Under the pieces are notes generated by a model, which saw nothing but the letters and a program-made list of their open reading frames with translations, was not told the DNA's origin and did not search any database. From Dehalococcoidia bacterium (GTDB lineage Bacteria; Chloroflexota; Dehalococcoidia; GIF9; UBA5629): a stretch of DNA of 37,248 nucleotides. Below are positions 1 through 7,764 of this stretch, in pieces; the stretch's first letter is position 1; every line of letters starts with the position of its first letter. Location of the stretch: contig DUEX01000009.1 of the NCBI GenBank assembly GCA_011170325.1, positions 1-37,248 of the forward strand, written 5' to 3'. Both the position numbers and the translations under genes were made by a program.

Positions 1-204
1 ATTTGTGTGCTTCTTGTTTCCAGAACCTCTATCCTCATTCCATTGATGCAATACAGCACCAAACCCATTATGTATTGCTTCGCTCAGGTTATTCTTCCTC
101 AAAACAGTTCCTCTGCCTCGGATGGGATGGCCTACATAATGGCGAAACATATATATTTCCCAAATAGTGCTTTTTAAAACCTCCTTGAGGAATCCTCTCT
201 TCAC
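1..204 (-). CDS. Left-edge partial open frame, no family recognised
   Basis: On the minus strand a frame stays open from the window edge back to a GTG at 204-202, with a TAA just upstream; an ATG at 150-148 is an alternative start. The visible residues (about 68) include stretches such as FRHYVGHPIRGRGTVLRK and LSEAIHNGFGAVLHQWNE. I recognise no domain. The ribosome-binding site before either start is unconvincing, although an AAGGAGG lies inside the frame near position 187. It may be the N-terminus of a gene continuing to the left, or an unused frame. Positions 205-464 hold nothing I can assign. Confidence 0.25.
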   Translation of the reverse strand, partial: MKRGFLKEVLKSTIWEIYMFRHYVGHPIRGRGTVLRKNNLSEAIHNGFGAVLHQWNEDRGSGNKKHTN

Positions 205-464
205 GACTTACTTTTTAGTTCCCTTCTTATCACTCCTACAAACCGCAATTATTTTAGCCATACCGTCATTCCGTCGTTTCTTCTATAAGATAACCGTCCC
301 TTTAGCTTTTATGTACCTTATACGACCCATAGAGCTCTCGAAAAAGCCAAATGAAAACTAGCGCTCACCGGTATCGGGCAGAAACTACCACCATAAGCTT
401 ACCACCCCGTGGGTTGGCCTTTCGGCTACCTCCAGTGCTGCCCACCTCAGATTCGGGGAGCTGA

Positions 465-965
465 TTATTCGGATGCCCCCAGCTCCTTGCCCAGCAGGAC
501 CAGACCCAGCCCGCTGGTGAGGCGAAGCCGGGTGTGCACAAGACGGCGGGCGATAAGTTGGGCTAGGCGTTTCATCAATTCAAAGCCCAGCCCAGCGTCA
601 TCAGCCATAACCTTGTGAAGCATATCACCCTTGATGGTTAGCACTCTGCAGTTGGTCATGCACCGCGCAGACAACGTATATACGTGAGGCTCAATAAGCG
701 CCGACCAACCGAAGCTTTCACCTTCAGTGACGACCTCCACCGCAGTAGGTATAGCCGGGCGGTTAGGCACAGGACGCACCTCCATTTCCAGCGCCAGCCT
801 GCCGTCCGTCAGAACGTAGAACTCCGTGGCTTCATCCCCCTCCTTGAAGACCATCATACCTGGCTGATAGCTCCCCCCACGGCATAGAACGGATACCTTT
901 TTTAGATGGTCTGCCTCCAAGCCCCCGAAGAGCTCAGAGCTTTTTAGGGTATCGATTATCGTCAT
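465..965 (-). CDS. Stand-alone cyclic-nucleotide-binding-domain protein (Crp-like sensor domain without HTH)
   Basis: The 166-residue protein is almost entirely one cNMP-binding beta-barrel (about residues 5-130: LFGGLEADHLKKVSVLC, then FKEGDEATEFYVLTDGRLAL, then GESFGWSALIEPHVYTLSAR) followed by the C-helix. It stops before any helix-turn-helix, so it is a sensor or adaptor module rather than a Crp/Fnr transcription factor. In CRP the phosphate-binding cassette carries an Arg-Ser pair after the conserved Gly-Glu; here the corresponding stretch has no Arg, so classical cAMP binding is doubtful. The start is well supported by GAAGGAGGTAAG before the ATG at 965. It lies 196 bp downstream of the DUF169 gene on the same strand and could be co-transcribed with it. 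Confidence 0.8.
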   Translation of the reverse strand: MTIIDTLKSSELFGGLEADHLKKVSVLCRGGSYQPGMMVFKEGDEATEFYVLTDGRLALEMEVRPVPNRPAIPTAVEVVTEGESFGWSALIEPHVYTLSARCMTNCRVLTIKGDMLHKVMADDAGLGFELMKRLAQLIARRLVHTRLRLTSGLGLVLLGKELGASE

Positions 966-1161
966 CTTCTCTTACCTCCTTCATAACTCTTCATAATTCA
1001 TAATTGCTCGCCGTTGCAAAGACCTTTGCCATCGGGGCACCCTAGGCAAACACCTATCACCTACGGCCACTACACCTTAAAGGCCGCCATCACTATCATA
1101 GATGGAGTATGCCGGGCGCAAGCTAATGATTACACCACTGTCTTGCTTGCTACCCCTTACC

Positions 1162-1968
1162 TTATTTCTTACCTGCTTTCCAAGCTTTGTAGGTTTTATG
1201 GTCAATAGGGTAACTTTTCGGGACCCTTGGCTCAAAGAACATGAACTTGGGTGTCGGATAAGGCAAGATGAAGTCAGTTGCCTTCATTCCCTCAACAATA
1301 TCAGGCAGTTCTTCAACAGGGGTTGCCAGGAATATATCATTTTCCTCTGTATGCCCGATAACCTTCTCTCCGCTACAGGGCAATACGGCTCTTGGCCTCT
1401 CATCCTTTGTAATTGCGTATGCCGCCACTATGCAACCTCCAAAGCCGCCACCTGCAGCAGGTACAGGGGCTCCTCTGTACCATGCAATCCCTTTACAAAT
1501 TTTCCCAATCTGTGACGGGTTACCATATATCACCACCCCTTGCGGCATAAACAAAGGCTCCGTGGCTGGAGTTAACATAACGCCTACTGTACTTCCTGGT
1601 TCTTGGAAATATGCCTCTAAGGTCTCTTGGAGCTGTTTGCCGATGTCTGGATTCTTGGCATGATGAGAACCCATCTGTCCTTTCGCAAGATAGTCTGGTA
1701 GTTCGCATTCTCCTAGTCCGGCAGCTGCCATGGTACAAAACTGATCATCCAAAGTCATCGCTATCGTCCATCCTATGGTCCTAACAATGTTCTCTGCCAA
1801 ACATACGGGCCACGCTTGGCCACGTTCACCTGGTCTTCTCGCCCCTTCCGGAATTTCAGCTTCGCTCTTTATAAGCGACATGCCAATAGGTGTATACGTG
1901 AGGTGTGCCCTTTCCCTAATCTCCTTCGCGAGCTCCGCTACCTTTTCCTTAGTAAGCTTGTCTGCCAT
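1162..1968 (-). CDS. DUF169 family protein
   Basis: This 268-residue soluble protein fits the DUF169 family (COG2043), whose biochemical role is unknown as far as I know. Features typical of that family are an N-terminal helical region with a conserved TYTPIGMSLIKSE stretch, a central Gly-rich PAAGGGFGGCIVAAYA segment, and PCSGEKVIGHTEENDIFLATP near the C-terminus. It has several cysteines (for example in WPVCLAEN, LGECELP, KICKGIAW, GGCIVA, LPCSGEK) but no classical metal motif. No signal peptide or membrane segment is seen. AGAGGAGGTT lies before the ATG at 1968. The gene is downstream of the Rrf2 regulator and upstream of the cNMP-domain gene, all on one strand, so the three could form a small regulatory unit. 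That is an inference from order only. Confidence 0.8.
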   Translation of the reverse strand: MADKLTKEKVAELAKEIRERAHLTYTPIGMSLIKSEAEIPEGARRPGERGQAWPVCLAENIVRTIGWTIAMTLDDQFCTMAAAGLGECELPDYLAKGQMGSHHAKNPDIGKQLQETLEAYFQEPGSTVGVMLTPATEPLFMPQGVVIYGNPSQIGKICKGIAWYRGAPVPAAGGGFGGCIVAAYAITKDERPRAVLPCSGEKVIGHTEENDIFLATPVEELPDIVEGMKATDFILPYPTPKFMFFEPRVPKSYPIDHKTYKAWKAGKK

Positions 1969-2299
1969 GGTTTTTTAACCTCCTCTTTGTTTCTATTTTT
2001 ATTTTTTAGCGAATAGTCCAAAATCCTTTTCTCGACCTTGTTTACTGTAGCCATAGGGTCAAGATTGCCTTGTAATTTACTTTGTAGCCTCGTCACTTCT
2101 AGCTATAATCAAACATGCCAATGGCTAGCAAAGCTTCTCGCTCCTAGGCCATTTGAAAGAGTGGATGACATTGACCTGTCCGGCAATAACTTGTCACGCC
2201 TTCCAGTTGCCTCACTTCACCTCCTGGCCTTATTGCTTGGCCAAGTGTTCATCGTCATCAACGTCGGCAACTTTTTCTTGCCAGATCTTCGCATTCCTC
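1969..2299 (-). other. 331-bp stretch between the Rrf2 gene and the DUF169 gene
   Basis: No convincing gene lies here. On the minus strand there are ribosome-binding-site-like AGGAGG clusters and short frames of about 20 codons (one begins with GTG near position 2217), but none resembles a known protein. The last 15 bases carry the DUF169 ribosome-binding site. I see no clear hairpin terminator after the Rrf2 gene. Confidence 0.4.
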
Positions 2300-2731
2300 C
2301 TAGACCTTTGCACTTGCATCCTTCTTAGCTTGCCGTTCGACCAAGTCCTGCAAGCTTATAGAGTCCAAAACACCGTTCACTGCCTTTTTCACCTCCACCC
2401 AGACATCGTGAGTTGCACAAAAAGGCGCCCGCGAATATCCCTCAGGGTCATCGACACATTCCACTGGAGCCACAGACCCCTCCATAGCTCGGATGATTTC
2501 GCCAAGCCTTATTTGGGAAGGTGGTCTAGCCAAAGTAAAGCCCCCGCGTGTTCCACGAGCACTCCTCACCACTCCTGCCACTTTTAGTGAAATAAGTAGA
2601 TGCTCCAAATATCGCTCAGAAATCTGCTGTCTCCTAGCGATGTCCTTCACAAGGATAGAACCCTCACCATAATGGAGAGCCAGGTCAAGCATTGCCCTTG
2701 TTCCATACCGCCCTTTGGTAGAAATCTTCAT
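2300..2731 (-). CDS. Rrf2/IscR-family transcriptional regulator
   Basis: The 143-residue protein has the Rrf2 layout. An N-terminal winged helix-turn-helix begins MKISTKGRYGTRAMLDLALHYGEG; the recognition part is ISERYLEHLLISLKVAGVV and the wing is SARGTRGGFTLARP. A dimerisation helix and a short Cys region follow. Members sense cellular Fe-S status, cysteine or nitric oxide through a cluster held by three Cys (IscR Cys92, Cys98, Cys104) and a His. Here Cys92, Cys105 and His108 are present, but the middle Cys is replaced (Gly98-Tyr99). The gene diverges from rel and has a good promoter, so autoregulation is plausible. No isc or suf genes are in the window, so its regulon cannot be read from context. 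Confidence 0.9.
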   Translation of the reverse strand: MKISTKGRYGTRAMLDLALHYGEGSILVKDIARRQQISERYLEHLLISLKVAGVVRSARGTRGGFTLARPPSQIRLGEIIRAMEGSVAPVECVDDPEGYSRAPFCATHDVWVEVKKAVNGVLDSISLQDLVERQAKKDASAKV

Positions 2732-2761
2732 AGTTAGTGCCCCTTTGTGAGTAAGTTTATC

Positions 2762-2799
2762 ATAATAGTAATGTTATCCCAGATGCAGGAAATTGTCAA
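2762..2799 (-). promoter_or_regulatory. Predicted sigma70 promoter and possible operator of the Rrf2 gene
   Basis: On the minus strand, TTGACA (2799-2794) is followed after 17 bp by TAACAT (2776-2771). An imperfect AT-rich dyad of 16 bp (2762-2777, 12 of 16 positions symmetric) overlaps the -10 box, as expected for an Rrf2-type autoregulatory operator. The promoter is read directly from sequence; the operator role is inferred. Confidence 0.5.
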
Positions 2800-2876
2800 G
2801 AATATAGTGGACTCAGAGCAGATATTTGCATCAGCCCCTTTGTTTGCATTATTATAGCTGGCATAACGGGGTTGAA

Positions 2877-5033
2877 ATGGACGCTAGCTCCCTTATGGAA
2901 AAAACTAAAGAATACCTGCCTCCTGAGAAATTGGCTTTAGTTGAGGCAGCTTATCAATTCGCTTTAAATGCTCATCAAGGGCAGGTACGTAAATCCGGTG
3001 CTCCGTATTTAGACCATCCGCTACAAACGGCTATAGCTCTGGCTGACCTTCAGCTTGACGCTGCCACTCTAGCAGCAGCTTTACTCCATGATGTACCTGA
3101 AGATTGCGGAGTGCCCTTGGCTGAGATTGAAGCTAAATTTGGCTCCGAAGTAAGCAAACTTGTTGACGGCACCACCAAATTGAGCAAATTATCCTGGCGG
3201 ACAGGTGCAGTAAACAAACGGGAATCTCAAGCTGAGAACCTGCGAAAAATGCTAATCGCTATGGCAGAGGATCTGAGGGTGGTCTTCATAAAACTAGCTG
3301 ACAGATTGCATAATATGTATACTTTAGGAGCCCTGTCGCCAGGGAAACGGCACGACATTGCCCAAGAGACATTAGAAGTATATGCACCTCTAGCCCATCG
3401 CCTAGGTATTTGGAAACTGAAATGGCAATTGGAAGACTTGGCTTTCCGTTATTTGGAACCACGACAATACCATAAAATCGCTCGCTTGGTAGCTACCCGC
3501 CGGACACAACGAGAGGGTTTTATAACTGAGATTACCAAGTTACTGAGGCAAGAACTGGACAAAGCAAGCATAAAGGCAGAGATTTCTGGTAGGCCGAAGC
3601 ATATTTATAGTATCTACAACAAAATGAACAAATACTCGGCTCAAGGCAGAGATTTTGGTGACATCCATGACCTGTTTGCTCTTCGTGTTCTAGTGGATTC
3701 GGTCTCAGATTGCTACAAAGCTTTGGGGATTATCCATAATTTGTGGCATCCTCTTCCCGAAGAGTTCAGCGACTTTATTGCTAATCCTAAAGATACCGGA
3801 TATCAGTCGTTACATACTACGGTGCTATGTCAAGGTACAACCCCATTGGAAATACAAATTCGGACTTACGACATGCACCGAATTGCTGACTATGGATTAG
3901 CTGCCCACTGGCGCTATAAGGAGGCTGCCAAGCAGGATACGCCCTTTGAGGAGAAAATAGTCTGGCTACGCCAGCTCATCGAGTGGCAGAGTGAACTTGG
4001 CACTGAGGAATTCCTTGAATCGCTCAAAACAGATGTCTTTATTGACCAGGTCTTTGTTTATACACCCAAAGGTGAGATAAAAGCTCTGCCCAAGGGTGCC
4101 ACGCCGCTAGATTTTGCCTATCGAATCCATACTGAGTTGGGGCATCGTTGCATTGGTGCTAAGGTAAATGGTAGGCTTGTGCCATTAAACCACAAGCTCA
4201 ATAATGGCGACATTATGGAGATTATGACAACTAAAGCCGACAGGGGTCCCAGCCTCGATTGGCTCAATCCTGAGTTAGGCTATGTTAAAACCTCCCACGC
4301 TCGAGAGAAAATTCGGCAGTGGTTTAAGAGACAAGAGCGAGCCCAGAATATAGAACGAGGTAAACAGATTGTAGACAGAGAACTCAAGCGGTTAGGCATA
4401 AGCCTAGCCAATTCCGAGGAAGTAGCACATCTATTCAACTATGAAAGTTTTGACGATTTTGTGGCAGCTATTGGCTATGGTGGTATCACTCCTCATCAAT
4501 TGGCACTTAAATTAGCCGCCGAGCCAGAACCACCCCCAGCCATAGCTAAAATTCTACCGGCTGAAAAGGTCACTACCTCAGGAATTCAAGTTCTGGGAGT
4601 AGGTGACTTACTCACTCACCTAGCTAGCTGTTGTCATCCCTTGCCTGGCGACGACATTATTGGCTATATTACCCGCAGCCATGGGGTTAACGTGCATCGC
4701 AGAGACTGCATCAATATTACCAATGAAAAGGAAAAGGAGCGACTAATCGAAGTAAGCTGGGGACAGATTCACGAGGTTTATCCTGTCGGTGTTCAGATCG
4801 ATGCTTGGGACAGAGTAGGCTTGCTTCGGGACATCACTACTGTTGTCGCTGAGGAGAAGGTAAATATAGCCAGTATCAGCACTACAGAGCAGGATAATGT
4901 CATTTCGGTATTCGCTACCTTTGAAATCAGAAGTATGGCTCAATTAACTCAACTATTATCTAAAATTCAGGGTGTGCGTGGTGTTATAAGCGCAACAAGA
5001 AGCAGCCAAGCCAAAGCTAGTCTTAGTCCTTGA
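2877..5033 (+). CDS. rel: Bifunctional (p)ppGpp synthetase/hydrolase, RelA/SpoT family
   Basis: This long RSH enzyme makes and degrades the alarmone (p)ppGpp. The order of domains is: HD hydrolase (HQGQVRKSGAPYLDHP at about 33-48, HDVPED with His71-Asp72, later DRLHNM); the nucleotidyltransferase domain (GRPKHIYSIYNKMNKY, GYQSLHTTV, EIQIRT); TGS (VFVYTPKGEIKALPKGATPLDFAY); the Cys-rich zinc-finger region (ASCCHPLPGDDIIGY through VHRRDC); and ACT. The intact HD residues argue for a bifunctional enzyme rather than a synthetase-only RelA. The frame extends upstream to a TTG at 2826, but the ATG at 2877 gives the family's usual N-terminus (718 residues). It heads a unit with rpsT and lexA, 15 bp apart from rpsT. 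Confidence 0.95.
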   Translation: MDASSLMEKTKEYLPPEKLALVEAAYQFALNAHQGQVRKSGAPYLDHPLQTAIALADLQLDAATLAAALLHDVPEDCGVPLAEIEAKFGSEVSKLVDGTTKLSKLSWRTGAVNKRESQAENLRKMLIAMAEDLRVVFIKLADRLHNMYTLGALSPGKRHDIAQETLEVYAPLAHRLGIWKLKWQLEDLAFRYLEPRQYHKIARLVATRRTQREGFITEITKLLRQELDKASIKAEISGRPKHIYSIYNKMNKYSAQGRDFGDIHDLFALRVLVDSVSDCYKALGIIHNLWHPLPEEFSDFIANPKDTGYQSLHTTVLCQGTTPLEIQIRTYDMHRIADYGLAAHWRYKEAAKQDTPFEEKIVWLRQLIEWQSELGTEEFLESLKTDVFIDQVFVYTPKGEIKALPKGATPLDFAYRIHTELGHRCIGAKVNGRLVPLNHKLNNGDIMEIMTTKADRGPSLDWLNPELGYVKTSHAREKIRQWFKRQERAQNIERGKQIVDRELKRLGISLANSEEVAHLFNYESFDDFVAAIGYGGITPHQLALKLAAEPEPPPAIAKILPAEKVTTSGIQVLGVGDLLTHLASCCHPLPGDDIIGYITRSHGVNVHRRDCINITNEKEKERLIEVSWGQIHEVYPVGVQIDAWDRVGLLRDITTVVAEEKVNIASISTTEQDNVISVFATFEIRSMAQLTQLLSKIQGVRGVISATRSSQAKASLSP

Positions 5034-5048
5034 GAAAGGGGGGCAGGA

Positions 5049-5357
5049 TTGCCAAAAAGCAAATCGTCACAGAAAGCAGCACGAGCAGCGGAAAGAAAAC
5101 GATTGCGCAATAAGTCAATTAGGAGCGCTACCAAGACCTATGTAACTAGAGCCGAAGGGCTTATTCTCAGCAATGAGCCCGAAGCAGCAGAAACGGCAGT
5201 GATAGCTGCTATAAGTGCTCTTGATAAAGCCGCCACAAAGAAAGTTATTCATCCTAACACAGCCGCCAGGCGTAAGTCACGCTTGATGAAGAAGCTTAAT
5301 CAAGCCACGCTTTCTGGCACAGGTGAACCGAAGACAACTGACAATGGCACAACTTAG
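5049..5357 (+). CDS. rpsT: 30S ribosomal protein S20
   Basis: This is a small, very basic helical protein of 102 residues, the primary 16S rRNA binder S20. The N-terminus PKSKSSQKAARAAERKRLRN and the C-terminal half containing IHPNTAARRKSRLMKKLN are diagnostic. The start is TTG at 5049 behind AAAGGGGGGCAGG. S20 usually begins MA or MP followed by a Lys- and Ser-rich stretch, so this start fits. The C-terminal tail of about 15 residues (SGTGEPKTTDNGTT) extends slightly beyond the usual end. It lies 15 bp after rel and 38 bp before lexA, so is probably co-transcribed with both. TTG starts are known for rpsT in other bacteria, where they help autoregulation; whether that holds here is unknown. 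Confidence 0.95.
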   Translation: MPKSKSSQKAARAAERKRLRNKSIRSATKTYVTRAEGLILSNEPEAAETAVIAAISALDKAATKKVIHPNTAARRKSRLMKKLNQATLSGTGEPKTTDNGTT

Positions 5358-5395
5358 AAGCTAAAGTGTGACCAACATTTGACAGGAGTCATAAG

Positions 5396-6028
5396 GTGCT
5401 GTCATCAAAACAAGAACGCATCCTCAAGTTCATTCGGAGGTTTCTTGAAGATAGAGGCTACCCACCTACGATCAGGGATATTGCTAGCGGCTGCGAAGTA
5501 AGCTCTACCTCGGTAGTGACTTATAACCTAGCCAGATTAGAGGCAGCAGGACATATCCGCCGCCATACTGATATATCACGGGGTATCGAACTTTTGACCA
5601 ATCAGCAAAGCCATCAGCATATTGTCTATGTGCCGATAGTAGGTGAAATAGCTGCTGGTGAACCAATTCCAGTACCCGGCTCTGAGACTTGGGAGGTAGC
5701 TGCTTCAGAAGAACTGGAGATAACCGAGGAGTTGACACGAGGCAGAAGGGGAGTTTATGCTCTTAGAGTAAAAGGCGACTCTATGATTGATGCCTTGATA
5801 AAGGACGGCGATATTGTTTTGATGGAGTATACGAGCAACGCCGAAAACGGGGAGATGGTAGCCGTTTGGCTCAAAACAGAAAGGGAAGTCACCCTTAAGA
5901 GGTTGTTCAGGGAGGCTGACCGCATTCGCCTAGAACCAGCAAATGCCCAAATGCAACCCATTTATACCAACCCAGAGAATGTGGAGATTCAAGGCAAGGT
6001 TATCACCGTGATTCGTCAGTTAGACTAA
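5396..6028 (+). CDS. lexA: SOS repressor LexA
   Basis: The 210-residue protein represses SOS genes and self-cleaves when RecA filaments form. The N-terminal winged helix (about 1-65; LSSKQERILKFIRRFLEDRG, SSTSVVTYNLARLE) is followed by the S24 peptidase domain. The scissile Ala87-Gly88 lies in GEIAAGEPIPV; the nucleophile Ser129 is in GDSMIDALIKDGD and the general base Lys168 is in VTLKRL. It starts with GTG at 5396 behind GACAGGAG. It probably shares a transcript with rel and rpsT. dinB, a common LexA target, lies about 1.7 kb downstream on the other strand. I see no obvious CGAAC-N4-GTTCG type SOS box directly upstream. Confidence 0.95.
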   Translation: MLSSKQERILKFIRRFLEDRGYPPTIRDIASGCEVSSTSVVTYNLARLEAAGHIRRHTDISRGIELLTNQQSHQHIVYVPIVGEIAAGEPIPVPGSETWEVAASEELEITEELTRGRRGVYALRVKGDSMIDALIKDGDIVLMEYTSNAENGEMVAVWLKTEREVTLKRLFREADRIRLEPANAQMQPIYTNPENVEIQGKVITVIRQLD

Positions 6029-6078
6029 GGAAACCTTTCGATTTGATTTTCAACATAGATTAGTGTAAAAGTAGGCAG

Positions 6079-6642
6079 ATGCTTATTTCTAAGTTTCAGA
6101 CTATCGGACGCGATCTTTTTACCCGAGGCTTGGTCTCTTCCCACAGCGGCAACCTCAGTATTAGACTGGGAGAACGCCTGTTCATCACTCATCGAACCAG
6201 TATGCTAGGTTGTCTTGAAGAACAGGACTTAGTAGAAACTGGAATCAACAAGAATGACCGGTCTACACCTTTAGCCTCGACGGAACTGGCAATTCACCGC
6301 TTCGTCTATAAGCGAACACCAGCTTCGGCTATAGTCCATGCTCACCCCGCTTATGCAGTTGCTTTATCTTTTTCCGAACGAGAAATCGTCCCCTGTGATG
6401 TCGAAGGGAATCTGTTATTGTCAAAAGTGCCGGTTCTTGGCTGGGGAATGATAGTAAGGCCTGGAGAACTCGCCGAAGAAATAGCTGAGGCACTTAAGGA
6501 ACATAAAATCATCTTAGTGCGTGGTCATGGCAGTTTTGCCGCCGGTCAGTTGCTCGAAGAAGCCTATCACTATACCACAACCTTAGAGGAAAGCTGCCGT
6601 CTTCTCTATTTGCTCAAGACCCTAGGAATAGACCTCCGTTAG
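6079..6642 (+). CDS. Class II aldolase/adducin family protein
   Basis: The 187-residue protein belongs to the zinc-dependent class II aldolase family (fuculose-phosphate aldolase, ribulose-phosphate epimerase and methylthioribulose-phosphate dehydratase types). Visible hallmarks are SSHSGNLSIR (phosphate and substrate loop, about 20-29), the acidic residue in STELAIHR, the zinc ligands in HAHPAYAVALS, and the third His in VRGHGSFAAG. It is slightly shorter than typical 210-residue members. The exact substrate cannot be read from the sequence. It follows lexA by 50 bp on the same strand and converges with ilvE. The ATG at 6079 has only a weak upstream purine stretch. Confidence 0.85.
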   Translation: MLISKFQTIGRDLFTRGLVSSHSGNLSIRLGERLFITHRTSMLGCLEEQDLVETGINKNDRSTPLASTELAIHRFVYKRTPASAIVHAHPAYAVALSFSEREIVPCDVEGNLLLSKVPVLGWGMIVRPGELAEEIAEALKEHKIILVRGHGSFAAGQLLEEAYHYTTTLEESCRLLYLLKTLGIDLR

Positions 6643-6706
6643 CCTTCCTAGCCCGTCCAGCAATATAAGCTGAGGGGATAGAACCAAGGAGATAGCCAAT
6701 GGTAAT

Positions 6707-6733
6707 AGCCAAAATTGTTTGCATAATTTGGCT
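6707..6733 (-). terminator. Weak AT-rich hairpin between convergent aldolase and ilvE genes
   Basis: AGCCAAA(ATT) pairs with (AATT)TGGCT around an 8-base loop in the 100-bp gap between the two convergent stop codons. There is no strong T-run on either side, so it is only a candidate bidirectional terminator. Confidence 0.3.
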
Positions 6734-6744
6734 TATCTTCGAAG

Positions 6745-7686
6745 CTAACTGTGCCCGGTTTTTACCAGTTTAGAATAAGCTAGGGTGCACCAATCAAGGT
6801 ATTTGGGGATCTTGCCCTGTATTGCTTGAAAATAGAGCCGTTGTAATTCTTTGGTCAGCTTACCTGCTTCTCCGCTGCCTACCGGGCGCTGGTCAATTTC
6901 AACGATAGGACTAACATGAGCAGCAGTGCCGGTAAAAAATGCTTCCTCAGCAATGTAAAGTTCACTACGGTCAACTTGCCTTTCCACCGTTTCTATGCCC
7001 AGCTCCCTTCGAGCCAGTTGTATAACTGTATCTCGAGTAATGCCCATGAGGATGTTATCAGAGCTTGGCGGTGTTATCAGCTTACCTCCTAAAACAACAA
7101 AGATATTTTCACCGCTACCTTCAGAAACATGACCATCGTGGGTCAACAGAATGGCTTCGTCGAAACCTCTCTCGCAGGCCTCAGTTTTAGCCAGAGCACT
7201 GTTCACATAAATACCGGTGATCTTACCTCGGGCTGGAATCATGGTATCGTCAATACGCCGCCAGGAAGAAGTACAGCAGCGGACACCTTTTTCAGCATCA
7301 AGGTAAGCTGGCAAGGTTGCAACGATAATAAGAAAATCATCTTCCAAATCGTGCAGGCGAACTCCGATAGCTTCAGAACTTTTATAGGCTAGGGGACGGA
7401 TGTAAACATCTTCACGGTAACCACTTTTCTCCACCAGCTCTGTGGTCAATTGGCATAGCTCATCAACCGAGTAAGGGAGATTTATTTTCAAGATGCGACA
7501 GCCTTTATACATACGCTCATAATGGTCTTTGACACGGAACAGGAACAGTTGCTGCTGCTCATCATTCCAATTGCCGCGAATGCCATCAAAACAGGCAGTA
7601 CCATAATGCAGAGCATGGGTTAGAATCCCGATTTTGGCTTCGGCCAAGGGCATAAATTGCTTATGGAAAAAAGCATACGGAGGCAT
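6745..7686 (-). CDS. ilvE: Branched-chain amino acid aminotransferase (class IV PLP enzyme)
   Basis: The 313-residue fold-type IV aminotransferase interconverts leucine, isoleucine or valine with their 2-oxo acids using glutamate. The sequence shows HALHYGTACFDGIRG near the N-terminus, the SWRRIDDTMIPARGKITGIY segment carrying the PLP lysine (Lys155), then NSALAKTEA, the cofactor-phosphate region EGSGENIFVV and MGITRDTVI. The start ATG at 7686 sits behind GGAGGAAAGGAG. Class IV also includes D-amino acid transaminase and aminodeoxychorismate lyase, but the length and motifs favour IlvE. It lies 78 bp downstream of dinB on the same strand and has its own possible promoter in that gap. Confidence 0.9.
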   Translation of the reverse strand: MPPYAFFHKQFMPLAEAKIGILTHALHYGTACFDGIRGNWNDEQQQLFLFRVKDHYERMYKGCRILKINLPYSVDELCQLTTELVEKSGYREDVYIRPLAYKSSEAIGVRLHDLEDDFLIIVATLPAYLDAEKGVRCCTSSWRRIDDTMIPARGKITGIYVNSALAKTEACERGFDEAILLTHDGHVSEGSGENIFVVLGGKLITPPSSDNILMGITRDTVIQLARRELGIETVERQVDRSELYIAEEAFFTGTAAHVSPIVEIDQRPVGSGEAGKLTKELQRLYFQAIQGKIPKYLDWCTLAYSKLVKTGHS

Positions 7687-7733
7687 TGTTTATTCTCCTT
7701 TCCTCCAAATTCTGACGTAAAAAACTGGGCTTA

Positions 7734-7762
7734 ATTATAGCTTTCGCCTCTGATAAAAACAA
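7734..7762 (-). promoter_or_regulatory. Possible promoter of ilvE
   Basis: On the minus strand TTGTTT (7762-7757) precedes a consensus TATAAT (7739-7734) by 17 bp, in the short gap after dinB. The -35 box matches only half the consensus. Confidence 0.4.
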
Positions 7763-7764
7763 GC

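Noticed and set aside
2826-2876. Upstream TTG extension of rel
   Set aside because: The added 17 residues have no counterpart in the family and no Shine-Dalgarno; the ATG at 2877 gives the normal N-terminus.
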